Shown here one piece after another: positions 7,372 to 17,466 of a DNA stretch of 45,559 nt. A program made the translations under genes and the position numbers. Where the stretch lies: assembly GCA_021647465.1 (NCBI GenBank), contig JAKIUQ010000017.1:1-45559 (forward strand), read 5' to 3'. The notes below the pieces were generated by a model. That model worked only from the letters and a program-made list of their open reading frames with translations. It did no database searches and was not told where the DNA came from. Each line of letters starts with the position of its first letter. The first letter of the stretch is position 1. This DNA is from Emcibacter sp. Lineage in GTDB: Bacteria > Pseudomonadota > Alphaproteobacteria > Sphingomonadales > Emcibacteraceae.

Positions 7372-10300
7372 ATGTTAAATCGTGTGATCGACTGGTCCGT
7401 CACCAACCGTCTGCTGGTGGTGATTGGTTTGCTGACGTTTATTGCGGCGGCAGCTTTTTTTATTCCGCGTCTTAATCTGGATGCGTTTCCCGATGTGACC
7501 AACATACAGGTGGCCATCAATACCGAAGCCCCGGGCCTTGCGTCCGAAGAGGTGGAACAGCTTATTACTTTCCCTATCGAGGCTGTGATGTATGCCCTGC
7601 CGGACGTACAGGAGGTGCGGTCTATTTCTAAAACCGGCCTGTCAGGTATTACGGTGGTTTTCAAGGAAGGTACTGATATTTATTTTGCCCGTCAGCTGGT
7701 TTTTGAGCGGCTGCAATCGGCGAAGGAGCTGATCCCGGACGGGGTCGGCACCCCAGAGATCGGTCCCAATACATCCGGCCTTGGGCAGATATATCAATAT
7801 CTCCTTATCGCCGAAGAGGGCGCTGGCTATGACACTATGGCGCTGCGGAGCCTCAATGACTGGGTGGTCAAACTATTATTGATGCCGGTCGACGGGATCA
7901 CGGATGTTCTGTCTTTTGGCGGCAATGTCCGCCAGTATCAGGTCAATGTAAACCCGTCCCGCCTGCTGGCTTATGGTTTAAATCAGAAGGATGTGGTCGC
8001 GGCATTGGAGAATAACAACGCCAATGCTGGCGGCTGGTATATGAACCGGGGTCAGGAACAGCTGGTGATCCGGGGGGTGGGCTGGCTCAGCCATGACGAT
8101 CAGGGCATAAGAGAGCTGGAACAGATTCCGTTAAAGACGGTTGAAGGTACCGTGGTTCGGGTGTCCGATGTGGCCACCGTTGAACTTGGTAGTGAAATCC
8201 GTCAGGGCGCGGTGACTATTACCCGCCGGGCGGAAAATGGCGACGCGAAGTTTTTGGGTGAAGTGGTGTCAGGCATCATTCTGAAACGCATGGGGGCCAA
8301 TACCAAGGTAACCATTGATGGCATTAATGACCGGATTCCCCTAATTCAGCAGGCTTTGCCCAAGGGGGTGACTTTCGAGCCCATCTATGATCAGGCGGAT
8401 TTGATTGAAAAAGCCGTTGAGACGGTATCGAATGCCTTAATATTGGCCTTTATCTTCATTGTGATTATATTGATGCTGTTCCTGCTTAATCTGCGCGCTG
8501 TTTTGCTGGTGCTGATTTCCATTCCCCTGTCCGTAGGGATGGCATTGATGGTGATGTCTTATTATGGTTTGTCGGCCAACCTGATGTCCCTTGGGGGGCT
8601 TGCCGTGGCTATCGGCATGATGGTGGACGGGGCCGTGGTGATGATGGATAATATTTTTAAACATCTCAGTCATCCGGATCGCCAGCATGATGCGGAACAT
8701 GCCAAAAATCTGCCCCTTGATGATGACGACCCCCATGATGTGGCCCGTGATACATCTGTGGGACTGCGTATTCAGGAAGCCTCCCGTGAGGTTGCCAAGC
8801 CGGTATTTTTTGCGGTGACCATCATCATGGTGGTTTTTGCGCCTCTGTTTAGTCTTGAAGGGGTGGAGGGCAAGCTGTTTCAGCCGATGGCGGTGAGCAT
8901 CATCATTGCTATGGCGGCCTCATTGCTTGTGTCGTTGATTGTGGTGCCGGCTCTGGCGAGTTATTTCTTTCAACGCGGCATCAAGGCCCGGCCCAGCCCC
9001 ATTGTGACGGTTCTGGAAAAATACTATCGTTCCGTGCTGGAAAAAGCCATGAGCCGCAAGATTGTGGTATTGGGCGGGGCGGGTATATTACTTCTGATAA
9101 CCTTGGTTCTGGTGCCGCGTCTTGGGACGGAATTTGTTCCCGAACTGGAAGAGGGTACGATTAATCTGCGGGCCACGCTGGCCCCGTCATCCAGTCTGGA
9201 GACTGCCCTTGCGGTGGCCCCGAAGCTGGAGGCTTTACTGATGGAATTTCCGGAAGTGACCTATGCCTCAAGCCGTATCGGACGGGCAGAAATCGGCGGC
9301 GATCCGGAACCGGTGAGCAATATAGAAATCTATATTGGCCTGAAATCGCCGGAATTCTGGACCAGCGCGGATAACCGTCAGGAATTGCAGGGGTTGATGG
9401 AAGAGAAACTGGAACAATTCCCCGGTCTCCTGCTCAATTTCTCGCAGCCCATTGCCACCAGAGTTGATGAATTGCTGTCTGGTGTCAAAGCGCAGCTTGC
9501 CATTAAATTGTTCGGCCCGGATCTGAATGTTCTGGCTGAAAAGGGCAAGGTGATTCAGCAGGTGGTTCAGGCCATTGAGGGGACCCGTGATGTGGCGATG
9601 GAGCAGATTGCGGGCGAGTCCCAACTTGTGGTCAGGCCCAATCGCCGGCAATTGTCCCGTTATGGCCTTGCGGTTGGGGATGTGATGGAAGTGGTTCGCG
9701 ATGGTCTTGGCGGACGCGCTGCCGGTCAGATTATCAATGGCAATGAACGCTATGATATATATGTTCGCCTTGCCCGTGAATTTCGTCTCGACCCGCAGGC
9801 GATTGCCGACCTTATTCTCCAATCTCCGAGCGGCGCGTGGGTTCGTATGGGGGATGTGGCGGATATCACCATTGAATCCGGCCCGCCGCAGGTGAGGCGG
9901 GATGATGTTCAGCGCCGTATTGTGATACAGGCCAATATACAGGGCCGTGATATGGGCAGTGTGGTGGCGGATATTCGCAAGGCGATTGCGGAAAAAGTTG
10001 ATCTGCCGACCGGCTATTCGGTGGATATTGGCGGCCAGTTTGAAAATCAGCAACGCGCCCAGAAACGTCTGATGATCGTTGTGCCGCTTTCCATTGGTTT
10101 GATTGCCTTGTTCCTGTATTTTGCCTTTCATTCTGTTGGGCAGGCGGCGTTAATTCTTGTCAATCTTCCGCTTGCGATGATTGGCGGCGTTTTTGCCCTG
10201 TATTTGTCGGGGCAATATTTATCGGTGCCAAGTTCCATCGGCTTTATCACCCTGTTCGGGGTGGCGGTATTGAATGGGATGGTGATGGTGGAAGCCATTA

Positions 10301-10569
10301 ACCTGCGCCTGGAATTTGGCAAGGAAACGGTGGCACAGGCGGTATTTGAAGGGGCGGTGTCCCGTCTGCGGCCTGTCTTGATGACCGCAGCCTCCACGGC
10401 GCTTGGGTTGATTCCGATGATCATGTCAGATGGGGTAGGTGCGGAAATTCAATTGCCATTGGCGACGGTAATTGTTGGCGGGTTGGTGACCTCTACCTTC
10501 CTGACACTCTTTGTTCTGCCGGCATTATTCCCCTGGTTTTCCAAAGGAAAATTAGCGGATATCCGTTGA
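7372..10569 (+). CDS. czcA: CzcA/CusA-type heavy-metal RND efflux pump
   Basis: A 1065-residue proton-driven HME-RND transporter with two repeated halves, each with one TM helix, a large periplasmic domain and five more helices. The family start LNLDAFPDVTNIQV and the C-terminal ATVIVGGLVTSTFLTLFVLPAL are clear. In TM4 the usual CzcA signature DFGxxxDGAxxxxEN is instead AIGMMVDGAVVMMDN: D419 is kept, but the DFG aspartate is absent and the glutamate is an aspartate (D426). TM4 is followed by a cytosolic loop unusually rich in His and Asp (431-456). The metal is therefore uncertain; Czc-like divalent export is my best guess from the neighbouring CzcI-like and CnrYXH-like genes. It ends at a shared terminator facing cusA. 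Confidence 0.85.
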   Translation: MLNRVIDWSVTNRLLVVIGLLTFIAAAAFFIPRLNLDAFPDVTNIQVAINTEAPGLASEEVEQLITFPIEAVMYALPDVQEVRSISKTGLSGITVVFKEGTDIYFARQLVFERLQSAKELIPDGVGTPEIGPNTSGLGQIYQYLLIAEEGAGYDTMALRSLNDWVVKLLLMPVDGITDVLSFGGNVRQYQVNVNPSRLLAYGLNQKDVVAALENNNANAGGWYMNRGQEQLVIRGVGWLSHDDQGIRELEQIPLKTVEGTVVRVSDVATVELGSEIRQGAVTITRRAENGDAKFLGEVVSGIILKRMGANTKVTIDGINDRIPLIQQALPKGVTFEPIYDQADLIEKAVETVSNALILAFIFIVIILMLFLLNLRAVLLVLISIPLSVGMALMVMSYYGLSANLMSLGGLAVAIGMMVDGAVVMMDNIFKHLSHPDRQHDAEHAKNLPLDDDDPHDVARDTSVGLRIQEASREVAKPVFFAVTIIMVVFAPLFSLEGVEGKLFQPMAVSIIIAMAASLLVSLIVVPALASYFFQRGIKARPSPIVTVLEKYYRSVLEKAMSRKIVVLGGAGILLLITLVLVPRLGTEFVPELEEGTINLRATLAPSSSLETALAVAPKLEALLMEFPEVTYASSRIGRAEIGGDPEPVSNIEIYIGLKSPEFWTSADNRQELQGLMEEKLEQFPGLLLNFSQPIATRVDELLSGVKAQLAIKLFGPDLNVLAEKGKVIQQVVQAIEGTRDVAMEQIAGESQLVVRPNRRQLSRYGLAVGDVMEVVRDGLGGRAAGQIINGNERYDIYVRLAREFRLDPQAIADLILQSPSGAWVRMGDVADITIESGPPQVRRDDVQRRIVIQANIQGRDMGSVVADIRKAIAEKVDLPTGYSVDIGGQFENQQRAQKRLMIVVPLSIGLIALFLYFAFHSVGQAALILVNLPLAMIGGVFALYLSGQYLSVPSSIGFITLFGVAVLNGMVMVEAINLRLEFGKETVAQAVFEGAVSRLRPVLMTAASTALGLIPMIMSDGVGAEIQLPLATVIVGGLVTSTFLTLFVLPALFPWFSKGKLADIR

Positions 10570-10577
10570 TATAATGG

Positions 10578-10605
10578 GTGCAGGCCCTCTAACGAGGGCC
10601 TGCAC
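10578..10605. terminator. Bidirectional hairpin terminator between czcA and cusA
   Basis: GTGCAGGCCCT (578-588 of this kilobase block, i.e. 10578-10588) pairs perfectly with AGGGCCTGCAC (10595-10605) around a 6-base loop. An AT-rich tract with T runs follows on the plus strand. The two stop codons are only 47 bases apart and converge, so this hairpin is expected to stop both transcripts. Confidence 0.85.
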
Positions 10606-10616
10606 AACTTTATTTA

Positions 10617-13600
10617 TTACTCATAAGAAGCCAGCCCCCGTCTGCGCCAGAGATAATATAACGCCGGCACGACAAGCAGGGTAAGAAGAACCGCGCTGAC
10701 CATACCGCCGACCATGGGGGCGGCAATGCGGCTCATGACTTCTGAACCGGTTCCCGTACCATATAAAATGGGCAGCAAGCCCGCAATGATTGCGGCCGCC
10801 GTCATCATGACAGGACGCACGCGCATCACGGCACCATTCAGAACGGCATAGATCAGGCCCTCCTGATTGGGGCGTTCACCATTCTTGTCACAGTCTTCGA
10901 GCATAGCGCGGTACGCCTGATTAAGATAGACCAGCATAATGACACCAATCTCAACCGCGACACCAGCGAGCGCGATAAAACCAACCCCGACCGCGATGGA
11001 AAAGTTAAATCCTTCCAGATACATCAACCAGATACTGCCGACCATGGCTAGCGGCAGAGTACCCATGATGATGGCAACCTCGACAAAGTTCCGGAAATTG
11101 ATAAACAGCAGGATGATGATGATCCCCAGAGTAACAGGTACAACATAGGTCAGCTTTGCCTTGGCCCGGAGCATATATTCATATTGCCCGGACCACTGAA
11201 TGGAATAGCCCGCCGGCAATATCAGTTTGTCATCGACAACTTTCTGGGCGGCCTCAACATAGGTTCCCACATCGATGCCTTCAATATCAATGAAAGACCA
11301 GCCATTCAGGCGGGCATTCTCGCTCTTGATCGCCGGCGGGCCGTCTTCAATCAGAATAGTCGCCACATCGGCCAGCGAAATACGCATGCCCGCAGGGGTA
11401 ACGATGGGCAGAAGGGATAATTGTTCCGGCGAATTGCGGTAATCCTGAGGATAGCGGATATTCACAGGATAGCGTTCCAGCCCTTCGACGGTTTGCGTCA
11501 CATTCATGCCGCCAATGGCGGTGGCGACCACCTGCTGAACATCGGCTATATTAAGGCCGTATCTTGCGGCTTTTTCCCGATTTATATCCACTTTGATATA
11601 ACGCCCGCCGGCAACACGTTCGGAATAAACCGACGCTGTGCCGGGGACATCTTTGAGAATAACCTCCAGCTGTTTGCCTATCTGCTGAATTTCTGACAAT
11701 TCAGGCCCGGCAATTTTAATTCCGACCGGGGTCTTGATACCTGTCGCCAGCATGTCTATGCGGGTTTTGATGGGCATAACCCAGGCGTTGGTAACCCCGG
11801 GCAGTTTGATCAGACTATCCAGTTCTTTTTTGAGGCTTTCCATCGTCACCCCCTCACGCCATTGATCGCGCGGTTTAAGTTGAACGAAAGTTTCAATCAT
11901 GGTTAGCGGCGCGGGGTCTGTTGCGGTTTCCGCCCGCCCCACCTTGCCAAATACGGTCAAGACTTCGGGAACGGTATAGATCAGCTTATCGGTCTGCTGG
12001 AGCAGTTCCCGGGCCTTGCCAATAGAAATGCCGGGGTAGGTTGTGGGCATATACATGAGATCCCCTTCATCCAAAGGCGGGATAAATTCACTGCCGATTT
12101 TATCGAGAGGCCATGCCCCGATAGCAAGGATGACCAACGCGCCTAGAAGGGTCATTTTAGGAAAACGCAATACCCGTTTCAGAATCGGCATATAGGCCGC
12201 GGTTAATATCCGGTTGACGGGATTTTTATGTTCGGGGAGAATTTTTCCGCGAATAAAATATCCCATCAAAACTGGCACCAGCGTGATGGCCAATGCCGCC
12301 GAGGCCGCCATGGCATAGGTTTTGGTAAAAGCCAGCGGCGAGAACATGCGTCCTTCCTGCGCTTCCAGCGTAAAGACCGGTACAAAACTGACGGTAATGA
12401 TCAGCAGGCTGAAAAACAAAGCCGGGCCAACCTCGACCGCAGAATCCGCCACAATTTTCCAACGGTTTTCTTTGGTTATCGGCGTTCGTTCCATATGCTT
12501 ATGCATATTTTCAATCATGACAATAGCCCCGTCAATCATGGCACCAATGGCAATGGCAATGCCGCCAAGGGACATGATATTAGCATTAAGCCCTTGGTAG
12601 TGCATGACGATGAAAGCGGCCAGAATACCAACAGGCAAGCTGATGATGGCCACGAGAGAAGAACGCACATGGAAAAGAAAAACCATACAAACCAACGCCA
12701 CAATCCCAAATTCTTCAAGTAATTTAATCCAGAGATTTTTAACCGCCTTCTCAATCAGCTTGCTTCGGTCATAAACGGTGACGACCTCAACGCCTTCGGG
12801 TAATCCTTTTTTCAATTGTTCCATCTTGGCTTTGACACCTTCGATGACATTTTGTGCATTTTCGCCGAAGCGCATCACGATAATGCCGCCGACAACCTCG
12901 CCTTCGCCATTAAGTTCGGCAATGCCGCGCCGCATTTGCGGGCCAACCCCGATTTCGGCGACATCTTTCAACAGCAGCGGGGTACCATTCTCGTTTACCC
13001 CCAAAGGAATATTCCTTAAATCCTCCTCACTTTGCAGATAGCCCGTGGCGCGAACCATATATTCGGCTTCGGCCATTTCAACAACAGAGGCGCCAATTTC
13101 CTGATTGCCGCGCCTGATCGCCATCTGAATATGAGATAGCGGAATATCAAAGGCCCGCAGCTTGTCGGGATCTACCTTTACCTGATATTGTTTGACCATG
13201 CCGCCAAGAGCGCTGACTTCTGATACGCCGGGGACGGTTTGTAATTCATATTTTAAAAACCAGTCTTGCAAACTGCGCAGTTGGCTGATGTCATGTTTTC
13301 CGGTTCTGTCGACAAGCGCGTAGAGATAAACCCAGCCGACCCCCGTGGCATCCGGCCCCAATTGCGGTCTGGCGCTTGCGGGCAGGGACGGCGCGACCTG
13401 ACTAAGATATTCCAGAACGCGTGATCGCGCCCAGTAAAGATCCGTATCATCATCGAAGATAACATAGACATAGCTGTCACCGAAGAATGAATAGCCGCGC
13501 ACGGTAACGGCCCCGGGGACGGACAGCATGGCGGTTGTCAGGGGATAGGTCACCTGATCCTCTACCACTTGCGGGGCTTGCCCGGGAAAAGTTGTTTTAA

Positions 13601-13745
13601 TAATGACCTGAACATCGGACAGGTCAGGCAGGGCATCAATCGGTGTGTTTTTCAGGGACACCAGACCAACACCGACAATAATGAAGGCCGTCAGTAAAAC
13701 GAAAAAGCGGTTGCCGATGGACCAGCGAATAATTGCTTCAATCAT
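10617..13745 (-). CDS. cusA: CusA copper/silver RND efflux pump
   Basis: A 1042-residue HME4-type RND pump for Cu(I)/Ag(I). TM4 reads AIGAMIDGAIVMIEN with D405 and E412; D405 is the same number as the proton-relay aspartate of E. coli CusA. The three methionines that bind copper in E. coli CusA (573, 623, 672) are present at 566 (LMYMPTT), 616 (PLTMIETF) and 665 (RIDMLATG), a constant offset of seven. These make the metal assignment firm. The start overlaps the cusB stop by four bases (ATGA), so translation is probably coupled. The gene converges on czcA. Confidence 0.96.
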   Translation of the reverse strand: MIEAIIRWSIGNRFFVLLTAFIIVGVGLVSLKNTPIDALPDLSDVQVIIKTTFPGQAPQVVEDQVTYPLTTAMLSVPGAVTVRGYSFFGDSYVYVIFDDDTDLYWARSRVLEYLSQVAPSLPASARPQLGPDATGVGWVYLYALVDRTGKHDISQLRSLQDWFLKYELQTVPGVSEVSALGGMVKQYQVKVDPDKLRAFDIPLSHIQMAIRRGNQEIGASVVEMAEAEYMVRATGYLQSEEDLRNIPLGVNENGTPLLLKDVAEIGVGPQMRRGIAELNGEGEVVGGIIVMRFGENAQNVIEGVKAKMEQLKKGLPEGVEVVTVYDRSKLIEKAVKNLWIKLLEEFGIVALVCMVFLFHVRSSLVAIISLPVGILAAFIVMHYQGLNANIMSLGGIAIAIGAMIDGAIVMIENMHKHMERTPITKENRWKIVADSAVEVGPALFFSLLIITVSFVPVFTLEAQEGRMFSPLAFTKTYAMAASAALAITLVPVLMGYFIRGKILPEHKNPVNRILTAAYMPILKRVLRFPKMTLLGALVILAIGAWPLDKIGSEFIPPLDEGDLMYMPTTYPGISIGKARELLQQTDKLIYTVPEVLTVFGKVGRAETATDPAPLTMIETFVQLKPRDQWREGVTMESLKKELDSLIKLPGVTNAWVMPIKTRIDMLATGIKTPVGIKIAGPELSEIQQIGKQLEVILKDVPGTASVYSERVAGGRYIKVDINREKAARYGLNIADVQQVVATAIGGMNVTQTVEGLERYPVNIRYPQDYRNSPEQLSLLPIVTPAGMRISLADVATILIEDGPPAIKSENARLNGWSFIDIEGIDVGTYVEAAQKVVDDKLILPAGYSIQWSGQYEYMLRAKAKLTYVVPVTLGIIIILLFINFRNFVEVAIIMGTLPLAMVGSIWLMYLEGFNFSIAVGVGFIALAGVAVEIGVIMLVYLNQAYRAMLEDCDKNGERPNQEGLIYAVLNGAVMRVRPVMMTAAAIIAGLLPILYGTGTGSEVMSRIAAPMVGGMVSAVLLTLLVVPALYYLWRRRGLASYE

Positions 13746-15355
13746 TTTTTATTCCCCCTCTCATGTCCGTTATGTTCATCATGCTGGTTATGTTCGCTGT
13801 GATCCATATTCTCATGATCCATTTCCGGGTCCATTTCCGGATCTGGGGCAGGGCTGGCGGGAATATGAACATTGGATACCAGATATTGGCCATCCTGCTG
13901 TTTCGTAATTTCTATATGCAATGCCATGCCCGCTTTAAGGTCTGAGAAGGTGACCTGTTCTGCAACTGTGAAGTCCATCGTCATTTTGGGCCATTGCCAT
14001 TCTTTAATGGCCTCATGGGAAACATTTATCATCCGGTGACCTGCCATCAGGCTGTTGATCGTTGCCTCTACCCAAACAGAGGCCGGGGCCAAGCTGGGAG
14101 CCAAGTTAGGGGACTGAGTTCTTTCTTCATCACTTTCGGCGTTCATCCTTTTGAAATCAGAGGTTTTGCTGGATTCAGAATCAAGCAGGAACTGGGCCGA
14201 AACCACAATTTTTTCACCAGCTTCCAGCCCGGATAGAATTTCCGCTGATTGTACATCAAAACGCCCGACCTTGACTTTAACGGACTTGAAACGGCCCTCG
14301 CCTAACGCCAGGACCACACGATCAAAACTGCCGGACCGTATGACGGCCTCTTTGGGGATGAGCAGGCTGTTATCGGTACTTTCGGCATGGATAACAACCT
14401 GGGCAAACATATTTGGTTTTAATTCATCATTTTCGTTATCAAAGCGCAGCCGGACTTTGAGTGTCCGGGTTTTGGCATTCAGTGCGGGGTATATATAGTC
14501 GACTTTTCCGGCCCATGTCTTCCCGGGAAGATAATCCAGAGACATCGTAACCGGCAGGCCTACAGAGACCTGAAACGCTTGTCTTTCAAAGACTTCGGCT
14601 TCGACCCATACCTGATCCAATGTTCCGATTGACATCAGTGTTGTGCCGGGCTTGACATAAAACCCCTCTCGGATGTTGAGGTTATCAACCACGCCGCTTT
14701 TTGGGGCATAGATGGTAATGGTTTGCGTTACTTTTTTGGTCTTTTTCAATTTCTGGATGGTGTCTTTTGGTAGCCTAAGTGCGTTTAACCGATCCTCTGC
14801 TGCCCGTATTAACCGCGCATTGTTACGCCCGAGGGCAATGACCAGTTCTTCCTGCGCATTGACCAGTGCGGGAGAGTAGATTTCATACAACATCTGGCCT
14901 TTCTCTACCGGATCACCTGCGGCTTTGATATAAAGTTTTTCGATCCAGCCTTCTACTCTGGGGTGAATATGAACCAGCTGATCTTCGTCATATTTGACAT
15001 AACCAACCGTTTTTATTTCTGTATGCAGGGCTTTGCGCGCGACCAACGCGGTTCTAACGCCTAAGTTGTTGATGACTTCCGGGGAAATTTTTATGGTACC
15101 CGGCCCGGTATCAGAACCTGAACCGCCGTCATCATAAACTGGAATAAGATCCATTCCCATGGGGGACTTGCCCGGCTTGTCCCGCGTATAGTTTGGATCC
15201 ATGGGCGCAACCCAGTATAAAGGGGTTTTTTCAGAGCTTTTTGCCGCAGGAGTTTGCCCGTCTTCGACAAACAGGCTGTAGGCTGTTACGGTTAGGGCCA
15301 CCCCCAATAATGCGCTGATGAGTAACGGGCCTGTCTTTTTTAGGGTTATTGTCAT
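13742..15355 (-). CDS. cusB: CusB adaptor fused to a CusF copper-chaperone domain
   Basis: A 537-residue periplasmic adaptor. After an N-terminal signal/anchor (about 8-30) comes a heavy-metal-binding domain (YWVAPMDPNYTRDKPGKSPM region, about 47-74), then the CusB adaptor body. The C-terminal part is a CusF domain: H447, W455, M458 and M460 have exactly the spacing of CusF H36, W44, M47 and M49, the Cu(I) site with its capping tryptophan. The last 40 residues are an Asp/Met/His-rich tail. CusF normally is a free small protein that hands copper to CusB; here delivery would be built in. The gene overlaps both cusC and cusA by four bases. Confidence 0.95.
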   Translation of the reverse strand: MTITLKKTGPLLISALLGVALTVTAYSLFVEDGQTPAAKSSEKTPLYWVAPMDPNYTRDKPGKSPMGMDLIPVYDDGGSGSDTGPGTIKISPEVINNLGVRTALVARKALHTEIKTVGYVKYDEDQLVHIHPRVEGWIEKLYIKAAGDPVEKGQMLYEIYSPALVNAQEELVIALGRNNARLIRAAEDRLNALRLPKDTIQKLKKTKKVTQTITIYAPKSGVVDNLNIREGFYVKPGTTLMSIGTLDQVWVEAEVFERQAFQVSVGLPVTMSLDYLPGKTWAGKVDYIYPALNAKTRTLKVRLRFDNENDELKPNMFAQVVIHAESTDNSLLIPKEAVIRSGSFDRVVLALGEGRFKSVKVKVGRFDVQSAEILSGLEAGEKIVVSAQFLLDSESSKTSDFKRMNAESDEERTQSPNLAPSLAPASVWVEATINSLMAGHRMINVSHEAIKEWQWPKMTMDFTVAEQVTFSDLKAGMALHIEITKQQDGQYLVSNVHIPASPAPDPEMDPEMDHENMDHSEHNQHDEHNGHERGNKK

Positions 15356-16785
15356 TTTAAATCTCCTGCGCGATGATCTTTTGCAATGATGTCATCAGCA
15401 TTTGTCATAAATATATAATTCAATTGAAGAATGGTTTTCTGTCGTTCCACATCAATGTTCAAGGCATTCACTTGGGCATTCATTTCTGCGATACGGGCTC
15501 GCATAACCTCGGCAAAATCACCGTCGTCATTGGTATAGGCCGTCAGAGCGGCTTCCGCCTGTTCAGACATTTGCGGCAGCAGACGGGATTGAAAGATTTT
15601 CTGGCGTTCATTTAATCGCAAGAACTGGGCCTTTGCCGTTTCAAATGAGGCCATCATTTTCCTGAGGAACTGCCATTTTTCGGTCTTTACCGCCGATGTC
15701 TTTGACAGGGCCGATAAAACTTGCTTGTCCTGACGGTTGGCGGTGAACAGGGGAACGCTAAAAGTCACGCCAACGGAAAAAAGATCCGACCGGCCAATGC
15801 CCAGCCTGTCGCTGGAACGATATCCATATCCGGCATTAATGCCCCATGCCGGTTTATATTTCTGTTTGGCAAGATCAATGCCCGCCTGACTGGTTCTGAT
15901 TTTCTGTTCAATGGCCCGTAAAGCAGGATGCCCGGATATTTTCTCAAACAGTAAGCCTTGCTCGATTGGGGCTGGCGAAACATAGAGCTGCGAATTAAGC
16001 AGTGCGATGTCAGGTAGCTTGCGGGTCAGCAGGAAACCCGATGAGATATTCTGACCCTCACTTTCCTGATTCGCCAGATATTTATCCAGGAAATAACCAT
16101 TTAACCATTCTGAGATCTGTTCCTGAAACATTTCCCGTCTCTGATGCAGGATGGTAAGACGGTCATCCAGACGTGTCAGCTCCAGCTGGGCGCGGATGAC
16201 ATCCTGTTGACGGCTTTTGCCCATGGCGGTTGAATAGCTGGATTGGGCAATATCAACCAACTGCTCAAACAGAGGGATGTTTTTCTCAATTATTTTAATG
16301 CTTTCCTGTGCGTTATAGGCATTAAGCCACAGACTTCCCACGGTAACGGTAACTTTTGCCCTGCGGTCTTCCCGCTGGAAGGGAAACTGGCCAGCTTTGA
16401 GTTCAAGTTGCCTTTGTTTTATGGCCAGACTGTCACCGGCGGGAAACATTTGCGATATGCCAATTTTGGCATTGGTCATGGCCTCCTGACCAAAACTGAA
16501 ACTGTCGGCGGCCAGATTATTTATACCCAGTGATATATTGGGATCGGGCAGTGACCCTGCGGCAATACTTAAAGAGTCAATAGAATCCTGAGAATGTTTA
16601 TTTCCCACCAGCCACGGGTCTTTTAACTTGGCCGCTTTAATGGCCATCGCCATGCCGATGATTTTTGAAGGTTCATGATGGGGCTCGGCGGCCTGTACAG
16701 ACATAGCAGCCATAAGCAGAATAGCCTGCCCCAATAACAGCCGCATAGTAAATGCCGCTATTAAGGGTTTCATATATATACTCAT
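15352..16785 (-). CDS. cusC: CusC-type outer-membrane factor (TolC family)
   Basis: A 477-residue outer-membrane channel for the Cus pump. A signal peptide spans about 1-32 (ending SVQAAEP), so it appears processed by signal peptidase I, not a lipoprotein as in E. coli CusC. Two OEP repeats are visible, with SLPDPNISLGINNLAADSF and SVGVTFSVPLFTANRQDK marking the strand entries. It overlaps the DUF411 gene upstream and cusB downstream by four bases each, so the four genes are translated as one coupled unit. It is clearly a different lineage from the czcC protein of this window. Confidence 0.88.
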   Translation of the reverse strand: MSIYMKPLIAAFTMRLLLGQAILLMAAMSVQAAEPHHEPSKIIGMAMAIKAAKLKDPWLVGNKHSQDSIDSLSIAAGSLPDPNISLGINNLAADSFSFGQEAMTNAKIGISQMFPAGDSLAIKQRQLELKAGQFPFQREDRRAKVTVTVGSLWLNAYNAQESIKIIEKNIPLFEQLVDIAQSSYSTAMGKSRQQDVIRAQLELTRLDDRLTILHQRREMFQEQISEWLNGYFLDKYLANQESEGQNISSGFLLTRKLPDIALLNSQLYVSPAPIEQGLLFEKISGHPALRAIEQKIRTSQAGIDLAKQKYKPAWGINAGYGYRSSDRLGIGRSDLFSVGVTFSVPLFTANRQDKQVLSALSKTSAVKTEKWQFLRKMMASFETAKAQFLRLNERQKIFQSRLLPQMSEQAEAALTAYTNDDGDFAEVMRARIAEMNAQVNALNIDVERQKTILQLNYIFMTNADDIIAKDHRAGDLK

Positions 16786-17306
16786 TTATATTGTTCCTCC
16801 CGGGCATTTATCCGGACATAAATTTCAGCAGAGCCATCGGCTTTCAGAAGCAATATGTCATAGGGGTCAAAGTCATCGCCCATTTCCATTCCAGGGCTGC
16901 CAAGGGGCATGGCAGGAACGGCCAGACCTATTGCGCCATCCGGTTTTTCCTGCAGGAACTGTTGAATGTATTTTGCCGGAATATGGCCTTCAAAAACATA
17001 CCCCTCTTTTGAAACAGCGGTATGGCAGGATTGATACTGGGGCTGAATATTTTTCTCAGATTTCAGGGCTGACAAATGATTTATATTCTGGCCTATCGTT
17101 TGAAAGCCATGCTTTTCCAGATGTTCCATCCATTTGCCGCAGCAGTGACAGGTTGGACTTTTATATACCTCCAGAACAGGATTGCTGGGGTCCTGGATCG
17201 TATTTTTAGCCAATTCTATTTCGGTACTCTCTTCAGAACAGGCCGTTAGAAACAGAGCTATGAATACGACTAGCAATCGTTTCCCTATGGTTAGAGTAAA
17301 AAACAT
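16782..17306 (-). CDS. DUF411 copper-associated lipoprotein
   Basis: A 174-residue DUF411 protein, a family found almost always in copper-resistance clusters. The lipobox LTAC puts the modified cysteine at C23, so it is anchored to a membrane on the periplasmic side. The DUF411 core begins VYKSPTCHCCGKWMEHL with C53, C55 and C56 as likely metal ligands, followed by the conserved SCHTA and GHIPA segments. AGAGGAG precedes the start. It is the first gene of the four-gene overlap with cusCBA. A role as a copper scavenger or chaperone fits the family and context but has not been shown here. Confidence 0.9.
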   Translation of the reverse strand: MFFTLTIGKRLLVVFIALFLTACSEESTEIELAKNTIQDPSNPVLEVYKSPTCHCCGKWMEHLEKHGFQTIGQNINHLSALKSEKNIQPQYQSCHTAVSKEGYVFEGHIPAKYIQQFLQEKPDGAIGLAVPAMPLGSPGMEMGDDFDPYDILLLKADGSAEIYVRINAREEQYK

Positions 17307-17466
17307 TTTTGGACTCCTCTTGGGGGATATTAATCAATAATAAGTTTAAAAAAATCATCATGTTGCTTTAAAAAAGCAGCAGTATGGAATAGAGAGCAGG
17401 CATTGCCGTCAGGCCAATGGAAATATGGCAAAATCATAGGATTTTAGACGGATTTATCCTGCGTTA

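Noticed and set aside
9268..10131. A 287-codon open frame on the minus strand inside czcA
   Set aside because: Antisense to the RND pump; composition is that of a shadow frame and it has no recognisable domain.
17307..17466. Hairpin TGCTTT-AAA-AAAGCA as a terminator before the DUF411-cus unit
   Set aside because: The stem is AT-rich and short and has no adjacent T-run in the minus direction, so it is not strong enough to list.
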